Origin: Aureibaculum algae
Lineage (GTDB): Bacteria > Bacteroidota > Bacteroidia > Flavobacteriales > Flavobacteriaceae
Length of the DNA stretch: 64,000 nucleotides
Direction: 5' to 3'
NCBI RefSeq assembly: GCF_006065315.1
Contig: NZ_CP040749.1
Location: 1,812,501 to 1,876,500 of the forward strand
In this document: positions 1-9,780 of the stretch, in pieces
Position numbering within the stretch: the first letter of the stretch is position 1
How the letters are laid out: each line of letters opens with the position of its first letter
Made by a program: the position numbers and the translations under genes
The notes under the pieces: model-generated
Database searches by the model: none
Seen by the model: only the letters and a program-made list of their open reading frames with translations
Told to the model about the DNA's origin: nothing

Positions 1-736
1 TCAATCTTATTTTCTATGTCAATTATCTCAAGAACAATTGGCTACAACACTTTTTCCTATTGGAGAACTAACGAAACCTGAAGTTAGACAAATTGCTACT
101 GATTTAGATTTAATTACAGCAGAAAAGAAAGATTCACAAGGGTTATGTTTTATTGGTAAAGTACGTTTACCAGAATTTTTACAGCAAAAATTACAACCTA
201 AAGAAGGTGTTATTGTGCAAATACCAAATGATGCCCAAGTTTTTAATAGATCTAAAACTGAGTTTGAATCTAAAGAAGAGGAATTGGCCTATAAAGCTAC
301 AAAATATGAATATCATTTAAATGATGGAAAAGTAGTTGGTAAACATCAAGGGGCTCATTATTTTACTAAAGGTCAACGAAAAGGCTTAGCTGTTGGTGGA
401 ACGGTAGAACCACTATTTGTTATAGAAACTGATGTAGATGAAAATATTATTTATACTGGTGAAGGGAAAAACCATAAAGGACTCTATAGAAATGTTCTTT
501 TTGTAAATAATAATGAAATTCATTGGGTTCGTGAGGATTTAGCATTAAAGGATGGTGAACAATTACAAGTAAAGGCTAGAATAAGATATAGGCAAGCGTT
601 GGAAAATGCAACGATATATAAGATAAGTGGTGGACTATATGTGGAATTCGAAAATCAACAATCAGCTATCACAGAAGGTCAATTTGTGGCCTGGTATCAA
701 GATGATGAGTTGTTAGGGTCTGGAGTAATTTCTTAA
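1..736 (+). CDS. mnmA: tRNA-specific 2-thiouridylase MnmA, 3' part (start lies before the window)
   Basis: MnmA activates U34 of the Lys, Glu and Gln tRNAs with ATP and inserts sulfur passed on as a persulfide, giving 2-thiouridine. The frame is open from base 2 and begins QSYFLCQLS, which is the family's conserved DQSYFL segment, so only the N-terminal PP-loop ATPase part is missing. The second catalytic cysteine is visible in DSQGLCFIG, and the C-terminal beta-barrel domain follows ([20 protein letters not shown]). An apparent TTG start at 38 is internal and should not be used. The nitronate monooxygenase gene starts 10 bases after the stop, so the two are probably co-transcribed. Identity is firm; only the 5' end is unseen. 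Confidence 0.96.
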   Translation, partial: QSYFLCQLSQEQLATTLFPIGELTKPEVRQIATDLDLITAEKKDSQGLCFIGKVRLPEFLQQKLQPKEGVIVQIPNDAQVFNRSKTEFESKEEELAYKATKYEYHLNDGKVVGKHQGAHYFTKGQRKGLAVGGTVEPLFVIETDVDENIIYTGEGKNHKGLYRNVLFVNNNEIHWVREDLALKDGEQLQVKARIRYRQALENATIYKISGGLYVEFENQQSAITEGQFVAWYQDDELLGSGVIS

Positions 737-745
737 ATTAAAGCA

Positions 746-1693
746 ATGTTAGAAAATAATAAAATCACAAAATTATTTGATATAAAGTATCCGCTAATTC
801 AAGCGGGAATGGTATGGGCTAGTGGTTGGCGATTAGTTTCTGCGGTGAGTAATGCTGGCGGACTCGGATTGATAGGAGCAGGATCTATGTATCCAGATGT
901 ATTAAAGGAGCACATTCAGAAGTGTAAAAAAGCTACAGATAAGCCCTTTGGTATAAATGTGCCCATGTTATATCCAAACATAAAAGAACTACTTCAAATT
1001 ATAATTGACGAAGAAGTCAAAATAGTTTTTACATCTGCGGGTAATCCAAAGACGTATACTTCTTTTCTAAAAGAAAATGGTATTACTGTAGTGCATGTTG
1101 TCAGTTCTTTGAAATTTGCTTTAAAGGCTCAAGAAGCTGGAGTTGATGCAATTGTAGCTGAAGGTTTTGAAGCAGGAGGCCATAATGGTCGTGATGAGAC
1201 TACTACATTTACGCTAATCCCCATGGTAAAAGAAAAAATAAAGATTCCACTTATTGCTGCTGGAGGAATAGCAACTGGAAGAGGAATGTTAGCCGCTATG
1301 GTGTTGGGGGCAGATGCTGTTCAAATTGGGAGTAGGTTTGTTGCTAGTGAAGAAGCATCTTCGCATATTAATTTTAAACAAAAAGTTGTAGAGGCCAAGG
1401 AAGGAGATACGCAATTGACGTTAAAAGAACTAGCTCCCGTTCGTTTGTTAAAGAATAAGTTTTTTAATGATGTTCAAGATTTGTATAAAAAGAACCCTAC
1501 AATCGATGAACTAAAAGATTTACTAGGTAGGGCAAGAGCCAAAAAAGGTATGTTTGAAGGTGATTTAGAAGAGGGTGAATTAGAAATAGGGCAAATAGCA
1601 GGATTAATCCATACCATAAAACCAGCTTCTGAAATTGTAAGTGAAATTATGTCAGACTTTGATAGTGCAAGAAAAGAAATGGCATTCTATTAA
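746..1693 (+). CDS. nitronate monooxygenase / 2-nitropropane dioxygenase family FMN protein
   Basis: A 315-residue FMN-dependent TIM-barrel protein of the NMO/FabK-like family. The N-terminal segment YPLIQAGMVWASG and the glycine-rich GGLGLIGAG are typical. FEAGGHNGRDE carries the probable active-site His146. AAGGIATGRG (about 171-180) and QIGSRF (193-198) form the phosphate-binding end. Family members oxidise alkyl nitronates; close homologues act as enoyl-ACP reductase (FabK), and the sequence alone does not separate these. A detoxification role is the usual annotation in flavobacteria, but the substrate here is inferred. It follows mnmA with a 9-base gap and is followed by a convergent gene. 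Confidence 0.85.
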   Translation: MLENNKITKLFDIKYPLIQAGMVWASGWRLVSAVSNAGGLGLIGAGSMYPDVLKEHIQKCKKATDKPFGINVPMLYPNIKELLQIIIDEEVKIVFTSAGNPKTYTSFLKENGITVVHVVSSLKFALKAQEAGVDAIVAEGFEAGGHNGRDETTTFTLIPMVKEKIKIPLIAAGGIATGRGMLAAMVLGADAVQIGSRFVASEEASSHINFKQKVVEAKEGDTQLTLKELAPVRLLKNKFFNDVQDLYKKNPTIDELKDLLGRARAKKGMFEGDLEEGELEIGQIAGLIHTIKPASEIVSEIMSDFDSARKEMAFY

Positions 1694-1738
1694 AGGAATA
1701 ACCTATATAACAGAGAGCAATATCAAATCTATTAAAGA

Positions 1739-2677
1739 TTACTTAGGTATATCTATATAATAAACCTTACGTGATTTATTATTCAATTTATTTTCACGTA
1801 ACCATGGGTTTAAAATTTTCAATTCCCTGTAAGTTGTATTATGTTCTTTTGCAAATTGTGCTAAATTCGCTATAGCTGTATCTACTTTGATCGTCGTGTG
1901 TTCCGGATATGTATATAAATCAGACTCATCAAATTGAAAGCCATATTTTTTAGGGTTGCTTAAGATATACTTCGCTGCTAAAATTCTAGGTAAATAACGT
2001 TCTGTATTAGGGCCTGATAGTAAATCATAATAACTATCAACCATTTGTTCTCTTAAGTATTTATTGATGTTTCCTTTACCGGAATGATACGTAGCAGCAG
2101 CTAAAGCCCAAGTGCCAAATGTTTTTTTAGCGTCTATTAAGTAATCACAAGCTGCACGAGTCGTTTTTTCTAAATGATAACGCTCGTCAACATTACTGTT
2201 TACTTCCAAGCCATTCTCTCTTGCCGCACCGCTTAATTGTTGCCAAAAGCCTTTTGCACCAGCAGGTGAGGTTACGTTCATTAAATTACTTTCAATAACC
2301 GCTATATATTTAAAATCGTCAGGTAAACCTTTTTCTTTTAAAATGGGTTCTATGATTGGAAAGTATTTATTTGCACGTTTAATCCACAATAGACCATTAG
2401 ATTGCCAATAGGTATTCACTAAAAACTCTCTATCTACATCTTCTTTAATGTAATCTTTCTCCAAAGGAACTCTTTCACCAGCAAACTCTAAATTATCTGG
2501 AATTTTTATAGCTTTGATATTATAAGAATCGCTTGTTATTTTATCGTTTTCGACAGTAACTTCAGTAGTATCTGTAATATCATATTCAGTTACACTGTCT
2601 TGCTGTGCGGCATTAATTAAAACACCACTTAAAATAATAACACTTAATATAACTAGTATGCGAAGAGGCTTATTCAT
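1739..2677 (-). CDS. lytic transglycosylase (SLT domain) with degenerate LysM-like tail
   Basis: Predicted exported murein lytic transglycosylase of 312 residues. An N-terminal hydrophobic segment (about 5-23) acts as signal peptide or anchor. The SLT fold runs from about 115 to 205: AVIESNL contains the probable catalytic Glu129, followed by SPAGAKGFWQQLSGAA and AAATYHSGKGNI, which replaces the usual AYNAG-type motif. The last 50 residues (TTIKVDTAIANLAQFAKEHN and beyond) resemble a LysM peptidoglycan-binding repeat. It would cleave the MurNAc-GlcNAc bond during wall remodelling in the periplasm. The gene starts 14 bases after the rfbC stop, so the two probably share a transcript. Confidence 0.85.
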   Translation of the reverse strand: MNKPLRILVILSVIILSGVLINAAQQDSVTEYDITDTTEVTVENDKITSDSYNIKAIKIPDNLEFAGERVPLEKDYIKEDVDREFLVNTYWQSNGLLWIKRANKYFPIIEPILKEKGLPDDFKYIAVIESNLMNVTSPAGAKGFWQQLSGAARENGLEVNSNVDERYHLEKTTRAACDYLIDAKKTFGTWALAAATYHSGKGNINKYLREQMVDSYYDLLSGPNTERYLPRILAAKYILSNPKKYGFQFDESDLYTYPEHTTIKVDTAIANLAQFAKEHNTTYRELKILNPWLRENKLNNKSRKVYYIDIPK

Positions 2678-2691
2678 AATATTGGGGATTG

Positions 2692-3231
2692 TTAAAAGGG
2701 TGATACAAAATTAGCGAAATTTTCTGCAATTTTATCCTTTTCAGAAATAATTGGCATTTTAATTTGCCAATCTATATTTAACGTGCTGTCGTTCCATAAA
2801 ATTGCTTTTTCAGAGGCTTTATTATAGTAATCTGAACATTTATAACTAAATATGGTATTGTCTTCGAGTACTGAAAAACCATGAGCAAATCCTTTAGGTA
2901 CATAGAGTTGCGTCTTATTTTTACTTGATAACACTTGCTTAAAATGCTGTCCATAGGTTTGCGAACCTTTTCTTAAGTCAACAACAACATCTAAAACACT
3001 TCCTGTAATTACACGAACGAGTTTAGATTGTGCAAATGGTGGAGCTTGAAAATGTAAACCTCTCAGAACACCTTTATGCGATAGAGATTCATTGTCTTGT
3101 ACAAATTCATCATTAACTAAATTTTCCAGATTTCTTTTGTTGTAACTTTCTGAAAAGTAACCTCTGTCATCTGTAAAAACATTGGGTATAATAATTAATA
3201 AATCTTTGATAAATGTTTTTTCAATCTTCAT
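2692..3231 (-). CDS. rfbC: dTDP-4-dehydrorhamnose 3,5-epimerase
   Basis: A 179-residue RmlC/RfbC cupin enzyme that epimerises dTDP-4-keto-6-deoxyglucose at C3 and C5 in dTDP-L-rhamnose synthesis. Conserved family segments are present: DDRGYFSESYN, the catalytic-His segment KGVLRGLHFQ (His60), VITGSVLDVVVDLRKGS, and YVPKGFAHGFSVL. The length is normal. The other rhamnose genes (rfbA, B, D) are not adjacent, so either the pathway is split in the genome or the product feeds another O-glycan. Upstream (3232-3326) I saw no good promoter match. Probably co-transcribed with the lytic transglycosylase that follows. Confidence 0.93.
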   Translation of the reverse strand: MKIEKTFIKDLLIIIPNVFTDDRGYFSESYNKRNLENLVNDEFVQDNESLSHKGVLRGLHFQAPPFAQSKLVRVITGSVLDVVVDLRKGSQTYGQHFKQVLSSKNKTQLYVPKGFAHGFSVLEDNTIFSYKCSDYYNKASEKAILWNDSTLNIDWQIKMPIISEKDKIAENFANFVSPF

Positions 3232-3326
3232 AAGTATAGTTCGACTTCTAAAATTTAAGGTTTATTCTTTTTTAAATAGAGTGTTGTTTTTTATTCCAAG
3301 TAGGGAATAATGTTGCGTTAAAGATA

Positions 3327-3983
3327 CTAAATAACTTCTAGCAATATCTTAGAAATTGGTCTTGCCTTATTTATTATCATTGAATGCGTACCTCCTTTTA
3401 TAACTTTACAACCTTTGACATGTTTAATGGGAAAAACACTATCATTATTACCATGAATATGAATTATATTGGGTAATGGTATTTCCTGAGACCAGTTTAA
3501 TACGTTATGAATTGCCCAAGGAAGATAATTATCATCTCGCATGGAAAGGTATTTTTTATAGAGTTCTGCCCGTTTTTTTATAGTATCCCCAAAGGCATAC
3601 TTTGCTAGGCTTTCAATATTGGTTACCGCCTTTACAGGAAAGAGTTTGTATGCTTTTGTAATTTTAGCTAATTTTAAACGTTTAGGAATTTCATCTTTAC
3701 ATTTTACACTTGAAATAATAATAACTTTATCTGTTGTGATAAGTTTACTCATTTCTTGAACAACAACACCACCAAAAGATACACCCAGTAAAATAGGGTT
3801 TTTATGTGTAATTCGATCACACATTCTTTTTGCATAATGTTGAATGCTTTCTTCTTTCGTATCAGGTATTAACCAATCCAAATGATGAATTTCATACTGT
3901 TCAATAGGTAGTTTTATGTATTCAAATATCTCTGGACTAGCCGCTAAACCTGGCACGAAATAGAGGTGCTTTTTTTCTATCAT
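3327..3983 (-). CDS. alpha/beta hydrolase, substrate unknown
   Basis: A compact 218-residue alpha/beta-hydrolase fold protein with no signal peptide, hence cytoplasmic. The oxyanion region is YFVPGLAASP. The nucleophile elbow LLGVSFGG contains Ser69. IHGNNDSVFP carries Asp181 and KGGTHSMI carries His200, so the catalytic triad looks intact. The start codon overlaps the stop of mtaB by four bases (3980-3983), which indicates translational coupling. That linkage does not reveal the substrate, because mtaB modifies tRNA. It could be an esterase or thioesterase. Confidence 0.82.
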   Translation of the reverse strand: MIEKKHLYFVPGLAASPEIFEYIKLPIEQYEIHHLDWLIPDTKEESIQHYAKRMCDRITHKNPILLGVSFGGVVVQEMSKLITTDKVIIISSVKCKDEIPKRLKLAKITKAYKLFPVKAVTNIESLAKYAFGDTIKKRAELYKKYLSMRDDNYLPWAIHNVLNWSQEIPLPNIIHIHGNNDSVFPIKHVKGCKVIKGGTHSMIINKARPISKILLEVI

Positions 3984-5317
3984 GCTACAAAATCAGGTTG
4001 TTTTACAAACTCAAATTTAACAATTCCATCTTCATCAATTTCTCTTAATTTAATAGGATGGAGGGTGTTTACTAATTCAGGATTCCATGGTGTTTTTACT
4101 TTAACGTAATTTTCAGTAAAACCATGAATGTAACCTTCTTTGTTTTCGTTTTCAAACAATACTGTTAAATCATTTCCTAATTGACTTTCGTAAAAGGCTC
4201 TGCGTTTTTTAACGGATAAACCTCTCAGCATTTTGCTACGTTTATGACGTACATTTTTTGGAACAACTTGATCCATTAAAACAGCTTCCGTATTTGGACG
4301 TTCAGAGTACGTAAAAACATGTAGATAGGATATGTCTAGTTCATTTAAATAATTATATGTTTCTAAAAAATGGGCATCAGTTTCTCCAGGGAAACCTACA
4401 ATAACATCAACTCCAATACAGGCGTTGGGCATCGTTTCTTTTATTTGTAGAACTCTATTTGTATACGTATTACTTAAATAACGACGTTTCATTCTTTTCA
4501 ATAAATCATCGCTACCACTTTGCAAGGGGATATGAAAGTGAGGTACAAAAGTTTTTGAATTTGCTACAAAGTCAATTGTTTTGTCTTTTAGCAAATTAGG
4601 CTCAATAGAAGAAATACGTAAACGATGTATACCATCAACATTTTCTAAGGCTTGCACTAGTTCGAAAAAAGTATGTTCATGTTTTTTGTTACCAAATTCA
4701 CCTTTACCATAATCGCCGATGTTAACACCTGTCAATACAATTTCTTTAATACCGCGTTCAGAAATTTCCTTTGCATTTTGCAAAACATTTTCTAAGGTAT
4801 CACTTCTAGAAATACCTCGAGCTAAAGGAATAGTACAATAGGTACATTTATAGTCGCAACCATCTTGAACTTTTAAAAAGGCACGTGTTCTATCACCAAT
4901 AGAGTAGGAGCCTTCATAGAAATTAGCATCTGAAATTTCGCATGAATGAACTTCTCCTTTGTCATTTTTTGACAGATCATTTATATAATCAGTAACATTG
5001 AATTTTTCAGTAGCACCCAAAACCAAATCAACCCCATCCACTTTTGCTAGTTCCTCAGGTTTTAATTGGGCATAACATCCAATTGCAATTAGAAAAGCCT
5101 GGTCATTCTGTTTTAGAGCTGATTTTACGATAGTTTTAAATCGTTTATCAGCGTTATCAGTCACTGAACAGGTATTAATCACATAGATATCTGCTTTTTC
5201 ATTAAAGTCTACCCGCGTAAAGCCCTTATCTTGAAAACCTCTAGCAATTGTTGAGGTTTCAGAAAAATTTAATTTACATCCGAGTGTATAAAAAGCGACC
5301 TTTTGTTGTATACGCAT
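3980..5317 (-). CDS. mtaB: tRNA t6A37 methylthiotransferase MtaB
   Basis: A radical-SAM enzyme of 445 residues that adds a methylthio group to N6-threonylcarbamoyladenosine-37 of tRNA. The N-terminal UPF0004 domain binds one [4Fe-4S] cluster through Cys14 (TLGCKLNFSE), Cys50 (NTCSVTDNAD) and Cys81 (AIGCYAQ). The radical-SAM motif is QDGCDYKCTYCTIP with Cys154, Cys158 and Cys161. A C-terminal TRAM-like region follows (about 385-440). GCKLN rather than GC-Q-MN favours MtaB over MiaB or RimO. The start at 5317 lies 20 bases downstream of a TACTTTTG -7 element. It is the first gene of a two-gene unit with the alpha/beta hydrolase. Confidence 0.92.
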   Translation of the reverse strand: MRIQQKVAFYTLGCKLNFSETSTIARGFQDKGFTRVDFNEKADIYVINTCSVTDNADKRFKTIVKSALKQNDQAFLIAIGCYAQLKPEELAKVDGVDLVLGATEKFNVTDYINDLSKNDKGEVHSCEISDANFYEGSYSIGDRTRAFLKVQDGCDYKCTYCTIPLARGISRSDTLENVLQNAKEISERGIKEIVLTGVNIGDYGKGEFGNKKHEHTFFELVQALENVDGIHRLRISSIEPNLLKDKTIDFVANSKTFVPHFHIPLQSGSDDLLKRMKRRYLSNTYTNRVLQIKETMPNACIGVDVIVGFPGETDAHFLETYNYLNELDISYLHVFTYSERPNTEAVLMDQVVPKNVRHKRSKMLRGLSVKKRRAFYESQLGNDLTVLFENENKEGYIHGFTENYVKVKTPWNPELVNTLHPIKLREIDEDGIVKFEFVKQPDFVA

Positions 5318-5337
5318 ACCATTACTTTGAAAAAATG

Positions 5338-5345
5338 CAAAAGTA
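5338..5345 (-). promoter_or_regulatory. -7 promoter element before mtaB
   Basis: On the minus strand the sequence reads TACTTTTG, an exact match to the Bacteroidetes TAnnTTTG element, about 20 bases upstream of the mtaB ATG. No clear -33 TTTG was seen at the expected distance. The same core with flanking bases (GCAAAAGTA on the plus strand) recurs before ndk and before the TPR gene. Confidence 0.55.
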
Positions 5346-5441
5346 CAAAAAGTTTAATAGTGAGTTTCTTTTAATGATAGAAAACTCAGCTTGGTTTTTA
5401 TTGCAATCATTTTATCTCATGCATATTTAAACGAGTTACGT

Positions 5442-6518
5442 TTATTGGTATACACGTACATAATCAATTTCCATGGTTGATGTAACAAAATCGGGATCAA
5501 TAGTACCTCCTAAATTACCACCTACAGCAACATTCAAAATAATAAATTGTTTTTCTGAAAATGGCCATGTCTGATTGTTTTTTGTGCTTGGATTATAGGT
5601 GTAATATTCAACGTCATCCAATAAAAAAGTAATACTTTCTTCTGTCCAAACCATTGAGTAGATATGAAACTCAGTAGTTTCATTCGTTATCGTATTTGCT
5701 TTATAATTAACTGTTGCTCCTGAGCTAGAGGCAGTATGTAATGCACTCGAAATATGTCCCGGATTATTTCCTACATATTCCATAATATCAATTTCACCAC
5801 AAGTAGGCCAGCCCACTGTATTTATATTGGCTCCTAGTGTCCATATGGCAGGCCAGAGACCGCCACCGGCAGGTAATTTAGCTTTTACATCAATCCTTCC
5901 ATACGTAAATTCAAACTTACCAGCAGTCAATAGTCGTGCTGAGGTATATTGAAAACTTTCATACGATTCTTTCTTAGCTGTAATTTTTAAAAGTCCGTTT
6001 TCAACTTTTGCATTATCCAAGCGATCTGTATAGTATTCAGATTCGTTATTACCCCAGCCATTATCACCATTACCAGTATTATAGCCCCAATTAGAAGTAT
6101 TTGGAGCACCATCTTGTTCAAACTCATCTTGCCATACTAAGGCTAATACATCATTTACATAGACTTTTAAGGTGGATGTTGTACTCGTAAATCCACTAGC
6201 GTTGTAAGCAGAAACTATAATAGTATGGTCATTCGTTCCTTTTTTAGTAAAGGTATAGCTAAATGTGTTTTGAGTTAAATCTAAGGTTTCATTATTTATC
6301 AATACTTTATAAGAAGTGGCATTTGTAGCATTAATAGTAAAGTTTACTATTCCGCTGCCATCTCCATTTGGATTTTCGTTGTCTACTCCAACTATTTTTC
6401 CGATAATTGAAAGGTTAGATGGTTTTGTAGTTGCAGGCTCATCATTATTGCTGTCACTGCTACATGATACTATTGCTATTGATAAGAATACGAACAATAA
6501 TGATTTTATTTTATACAT
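5442..6518 (-). CDS. GH16 endo-beta-1,3-glucanase (laminarinase) lipoprotein
   Basis: A 358-residue surface or periplasmic lipoprotein: the signal peptide ends with AIVSC, the lipidated cysteine being Cys19, followed by an acidic and serine-rich tether. Residues about 35-122 form an Ig/PKD-like domain. Residues about 125-358 are a GH16 catalytic domain. The catalytic signature GEIDIMEYVG contains the nucleophile Glu242, Asp244 and acid/base Glu247; LPAGGGLWPAIWTLG is also typical. The E-I-D-I-x-E form fits beta-1,3-glucan cleavage, although GH16 also covers agarases and carrageenases. It is the last gene of the SusC-led cluster, which supports laminarin as substrate. No T9SS tail is present. 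Confidence 0.9.
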   Translation of the reverse strand: MYKIKSLLFVFLSIAIVSCSSDSNNDEPATTKPSNLSIIGKIVGVDNENPNGDGSGIVNFTINATNATSYKVLINNETLDLTQNTFSYTFTKKGTNDHTIIVSAYNASGFTSTTSTLKVYVNDVLALVWQDEFEQDGAPNTSNWGYNTGNGDNGWGNNESEYYTDRLDNAKVENGLLKITAKKESYESFQYTSARLLTAGKFEFTYGRIDVKAKLPAGGGLWPAIWTLGANINTVGWPTCGEIDIMEYVGNNPGHISSALHTASSSGATVNYKANTITNETTEFHIYSMVWTEESITFLLDDVEYYTYNPSTKNNQTWPFSEKQFIILNVAVGGNLGGTIDPDFVTSTMEIDYVRVYQ

Positions 6519-6524
6519 GGAATT

Positions 6525-8267
6525 TTATTTTTTTATTTTAAATTCTAAATAGTTTAAAACAAAGCCACCTTTGTCAAAAACTACTTTAAGTTTATTTTCT
6601 CCTTTAACCAATTTTACATCCTTAAAAGTTACGATATTATAAATTGCACTTTTGTCAGTTGTTTTCTTAAGTAGTAATGGTTTTGAGATGTGCTTTTTTT
6701 CGTTTTCTAAATGAATCATAGCCTTCTCAACAGCACTTGAATATCGTACTAATATGTTATAAGAACCTTCCTCTAAAGCATTAACAGTATATTGTAACCA
6801 TTCTCCATCTTGAATGTCAAAAACCTCATATCCATTTGAATTATCATCTTTACAAAGTTGAATGTCAACACCATCATTCCGCATTTTTTTTCCTTTATTC
6901 CATGGGCCTTGAATTCCTGTATTTGTTTTATAATTAATAAAATCTTCGTCTTGATATGCATAACCGTTTGTTCCCAAATCATATTCCGTAGCATATACAA
7001 TTCCAGGAGCAGTATGTTTTTTAAAAGGAATCGTAGTATTTGTCTTTACTTGTCTGAACAAGGCGTCAATTACATCGGTTTTAATTGTAACATTTTCGAT
7101 GTTGTAATTTTCGGCCAGTTGCATTAAAGCATTAAAAGCAAACGCCTCAGAAGGTTTTTCACCACCATTTTTCCAATAATCTTTTATAATTTCAAAATCA
7201 GCATTCTTTGTGACAGAAGTCACACCAGCTATATTATCTACTTTTTTCATTGGCCAAAATGCCCAACCAATATTATTTTTTTCCACCAAGTTTATGGCAT
7301 CTTTAAACCAAACATTAGAATTTTCTCCACTTTCACCTAGCCAAATAGGAATGTTGTATTGGGTTCGGTAATCTAACATTTGTTGAATAGAGCCTGGCGT
7401 GTTATAATTCCAATATTTGTGAAAGCTTAATACCATGTTTTCATCCCAAACGGGTAAAATACCTTCGTAATTATTTCCCCAACAATTGCCTTCGATAAAA
7501 ATTATATGATTGTTATCAACTTCTCTGATTGCTTTGGTAGTAGCAACCATTAATTTTCTTAAAGGAGCATTTGATGTTTCGTCACAGCCATTTTTATTTT
7601 GGCCTGTAAAACCCCAATTAGGCTCATTTATAATGTCGTAACCTGCAACCCACGATTCATCCTTATAGCGATTTGCTAATTTTCGCCATAATGCAATCAT
7701 TTTTTTCTGATTGGCTTCACTTTCCCAAAGTGAAGGTTTTGAAGGGTCGTAATCGGAAATATTAGCATCTTTACCTTGACCTCCAGGAGCAGCATGTAAA
7801 TCTAAAATTAGATAGATTTTATTTTCTTTACACCATTCGAGTACATCATCAGTCATTTTAAAACCTTTCTCTATCCACGTAATTTCATCAGTTGTTTCAT
7901 CTTCGATAGCAGGTGTGTATAAGTTATAATGCATAGGTAACCTTATGGAGTTAAACCCCCAAGCTGCAAGTGAATCTATATCTCTTTTAGTAATACCATT
8001 TGTTAAATAGGAATCGTAAAAAGTCTTTGTTTTTTCAATACCAATGAGATCAATAATTTTTTCTTTGATAATATGTTGTGGGCCGGCAAATGCTCCAGTT
8101 TGCAGCATATAACCTTCTTGTACCATCCATCCCCCAAGACCTAAACCTCTAAGCAATATGTTGTTTCCATCTTTATCAACAATATGTTGTCCATCTCGAT
8201 GCAGAAAGCTTTGAGATGTCGCAAGATGGAACATTACTAAAAACAAAATTAAGACTAAGTTTTTCAT
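6525..8267 (-). CDS. GH5 family beta-glucanase with C-terminal CBM6-like module
   Basis: A 580-residue secreted enzyme with signal peptide about 1-18. The GH5 TIM barrel spans about 20-390. GGWMVQEGYM is shared with exo-beta-1,3-glucanase-like GH5 members. GYDIINEPNWG carries the acid/base Glu215, and IPIWLGESGE carries the nucleophile Glu312. The C-terminal 140 residues (about 435-580) look like a CBM6 beta-sandwich: IQDGEWLQYTV, GSYNILVRYSS, and VKGENKLKVVFDKGGF. The enzyme probably removes glucose or short oligomers from beta-1,3-glucan, though the exact linkage is inferred from the neighbours. The 6-base gap to GH16 and 28-base gap from the GH30 gene indicate one operon. Confidence 0.87.
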   Translation of the reverse strand: MKNLVLILFLVMFHLATSQSFLHRDGQHIVDKDGNNILLRGLGLGGWMVQEGYMLQTGAFAGPQHIIKEKIIDLIGIEKTKTFYDSYLTNGITKRDIDSLAAWGFNSIRLPMHYNLYTPAIEDETTDEITWIEKGFKMTDDVLEWCKENKIYLILDLHAAPGGQGKDANISDYDPSKPSLWESEANQKKMIALWRKLANRYKDESWVAGYDIINEPNWGFTGQNKNGCDETSNAPLRKLMVATTKAIREVDNNHIIFIEGNCWGNNYEGILPVWDENMVLSFHKYWNYNTPGSIQQMLDYRTQYNIPIWLGESGENSNVWFKDAINLVEKNNIGWAFWPMKKVDNIAGVTSVTKNADFEIIKDYWKNGGEKPSEAFAFNALMQLAENYNIENVTIKTDVIDALFRQVKTNTTIPFKKHTAPGIVYATEYDLGTNGYAYQDEDFINYKTNTGIQGPWNKGKKMRNDGVDIQLCKDDNSNGYEVFDIQDGEWLQYTVNALEEGSYNILVRYSSAVEKAMIHLENEKKHISKPLLLKKTTDKSAIYNIVTFKDVKLVKGENKLKVVFDKGGFVLNYLEFKIKK

Positions 8268-8295
8268 TTTGTAAATAAGATTTTATTTTTGAATA

Positions 8296-9768
8296 TTACC
8301 AAACAAAAGTACCAACGGAACCAGCATCTAGAGCTGCAATAACCCATTTGTCTTTATACTTTATCGTAAATACTTGGTTGGTAACACCATCATTTTCTAC
8401 AATTAATACTATTTTACCCTCAAGAGTTTTAAAAGCAACGTTATTTAAATCTCCCGTAATATTACTTCCAATTCTAGTAGAGCCTAATGGAACAAATTTA
8501 GAAGCATGTGCAACAATATAATAACCAACATTCCTAGTTATATTTCCGCCAGAACTAATGGTTACTGCTCCTTTACAGGTAGTACAACCACCATCAGTGT
8601 GAGGTTCGTAAGAAGTATTATTAGCAAGGTTCCACTCTAATGCTGTTTTACTCCAATTTCTCATAGAACCAATAATTACATTTTTTAAATGCCATTTTAA
8701 ATCTCCATTAAATTCTCCAGTTGATGCAGTGTATTGTTCTGTGAAATACACATTTTTATCAGAATGGGCATTGTGAAATGTTGTTAACGCATTTATATCA
8801 CCAGCATATAAATGAAATGCAGCACCATCGATAAAAGGTTTAGCATCGACGTCGTTAAGAACAGTTATTGGATATTCTGGTTGGTCACAATTATGATCAT
8901 AGGCAACTATTTTAGTTGTAATATTTGCAGCCTTAAAAGCAGGTCCCAAATTATTTTTTATAAAATTGATTTGTTCCTGTGCAGTCATTAATAGGCTAGG
9001 AACATTTCCAGGATGTAATGGTTCATTTTGAGGTGTTATGGCATCAATAATAATACCCTCTGCTTTCATATCTTGGATATATTTCACAAAATAATTGGCA
9101 TATACTTCATAGTACTTGGTTTGTAAACTACCACCTTTAAAACTGTCATTATCTTTCATCCAAACTGGAGGCGACCAAGGAGTTGCCATAATTTTGATGT
9201 TTGGGCTGATTTTTAATATTTCTTTTAATAAGGAAATTACACCACTTTTATCAGCATCTAAACTAAAGTTATCTAAGTTTAAATCTGTTTTACCGCTTTC
9301 CAAATCATTATAGCTATAAGGGGCCGGGTCTAAATCTGAAGCACCAATACTTAATCTGATATAATTAATAGAGATATCGCTATCACCATGGCCAAATAAT
9401 TCTTGTAATAATTCGGCTTTCTTTTCAGTTGATAATTGATTAATTACCATTGCACTACCACCGGTTAAAGTAAATCCAAATCCATCCACTGATTGAAATT
9501 TTTGTCCTTCGTTTATTTCAATTTGAGGATAATTATTTGCTTTCGTTCCAAAACTTAAAACCGTTTCTTGTTGACTCAAAAGTACGCTACGATCTCCTTT
9601 TGTTAACCAAAAATCAATATCGCTTGTTACTATCGGTTCTTCTGGTTCGTCAATAGGTTCTTTATCGTTAGAAGAACTACAGTTGACAAGCAAGCCTACT
9701 AAAAGTAGAAATGATAGATTCTTAAATATTGTTTTAATAGGTTTTAAGATGATTTGTTTCATTTTCAA
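8296..9768 (-). CDS. GH30 family lipoprotein (probable beta-1,6-glucanase type), copy A
   Basis: A 490-residue lipoprotein with lipobox LLVNC (Cys30) and an acidic linker rich in Glu and Pro. The GH30 catalytic core begins near residue 80: FQSVDGFGFTLTGG, IKIMATPWSPPVWM, then TPQNEPLHPGN with acid/base Glu249 and VYFTEQYTAS with nucleophile Glu344. A C-terminal beta-sandwich completes the usual GH30 two-domain layout. GH30 enzymes in laminarin loci generally remove beta-1,6-linked glucose branches. The neighbouring GH30 differs clearly in sequence, so the two probably do not have the same specificity. Part of the minus-strand SusC operon. Confidence 0.88.
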   Translation of the reverse strand: MKMKQIILKPIKTIFKNLSFLLLVGLLVNCSSSNDKEPIDEPEEPIVTSDIDFWLTKGDRSVLLSQQETVLSFGTKANNYPQIEINEGQKFQSVDGFGFTLTGGSAMVINQLSTEKKAELLQELFGHGDSDISINYIRLSIGASDLDPAPYSYNDLESGKTDLNLDNFSLDADKSGVISLLKEILKISPNIKIMATPWSPPVWMKDNDSFKGGSLQTKYYEVYANYFVKYIQDMKAEGIIIDAITPQNEPLHPGNVPSLLMTAQEQINFIKNNLGPAFKAANITTKIVAYDHNCDQPEYPITVLNDVDAKPFIDGAAFHLYAGDINALTTFHNAHSDKNVYFTEQYTASTGEFNGDLKWHLKNVIIGSMRNWSKTALEWNLANNTSYEPHTDGGCTTCKGAVTISSGGNITRNVGYYIVAHASKFVPLGSTRIGSNITGDLNNVAFKTLEGKIVLIVENDGVTNQVFTIKYKDKWVIAALDAGSVGTFVW

Positions 9769-9780
9769 AGACTTTTTTAA

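Noticed and set aside
5248..5430. 60-codon ORF on the plus strand
   Set aside because: It covers the start and promoter of mtaB on the other strand, has no promoter or family signature, and looks like a chance reading of AT-rich DNA.
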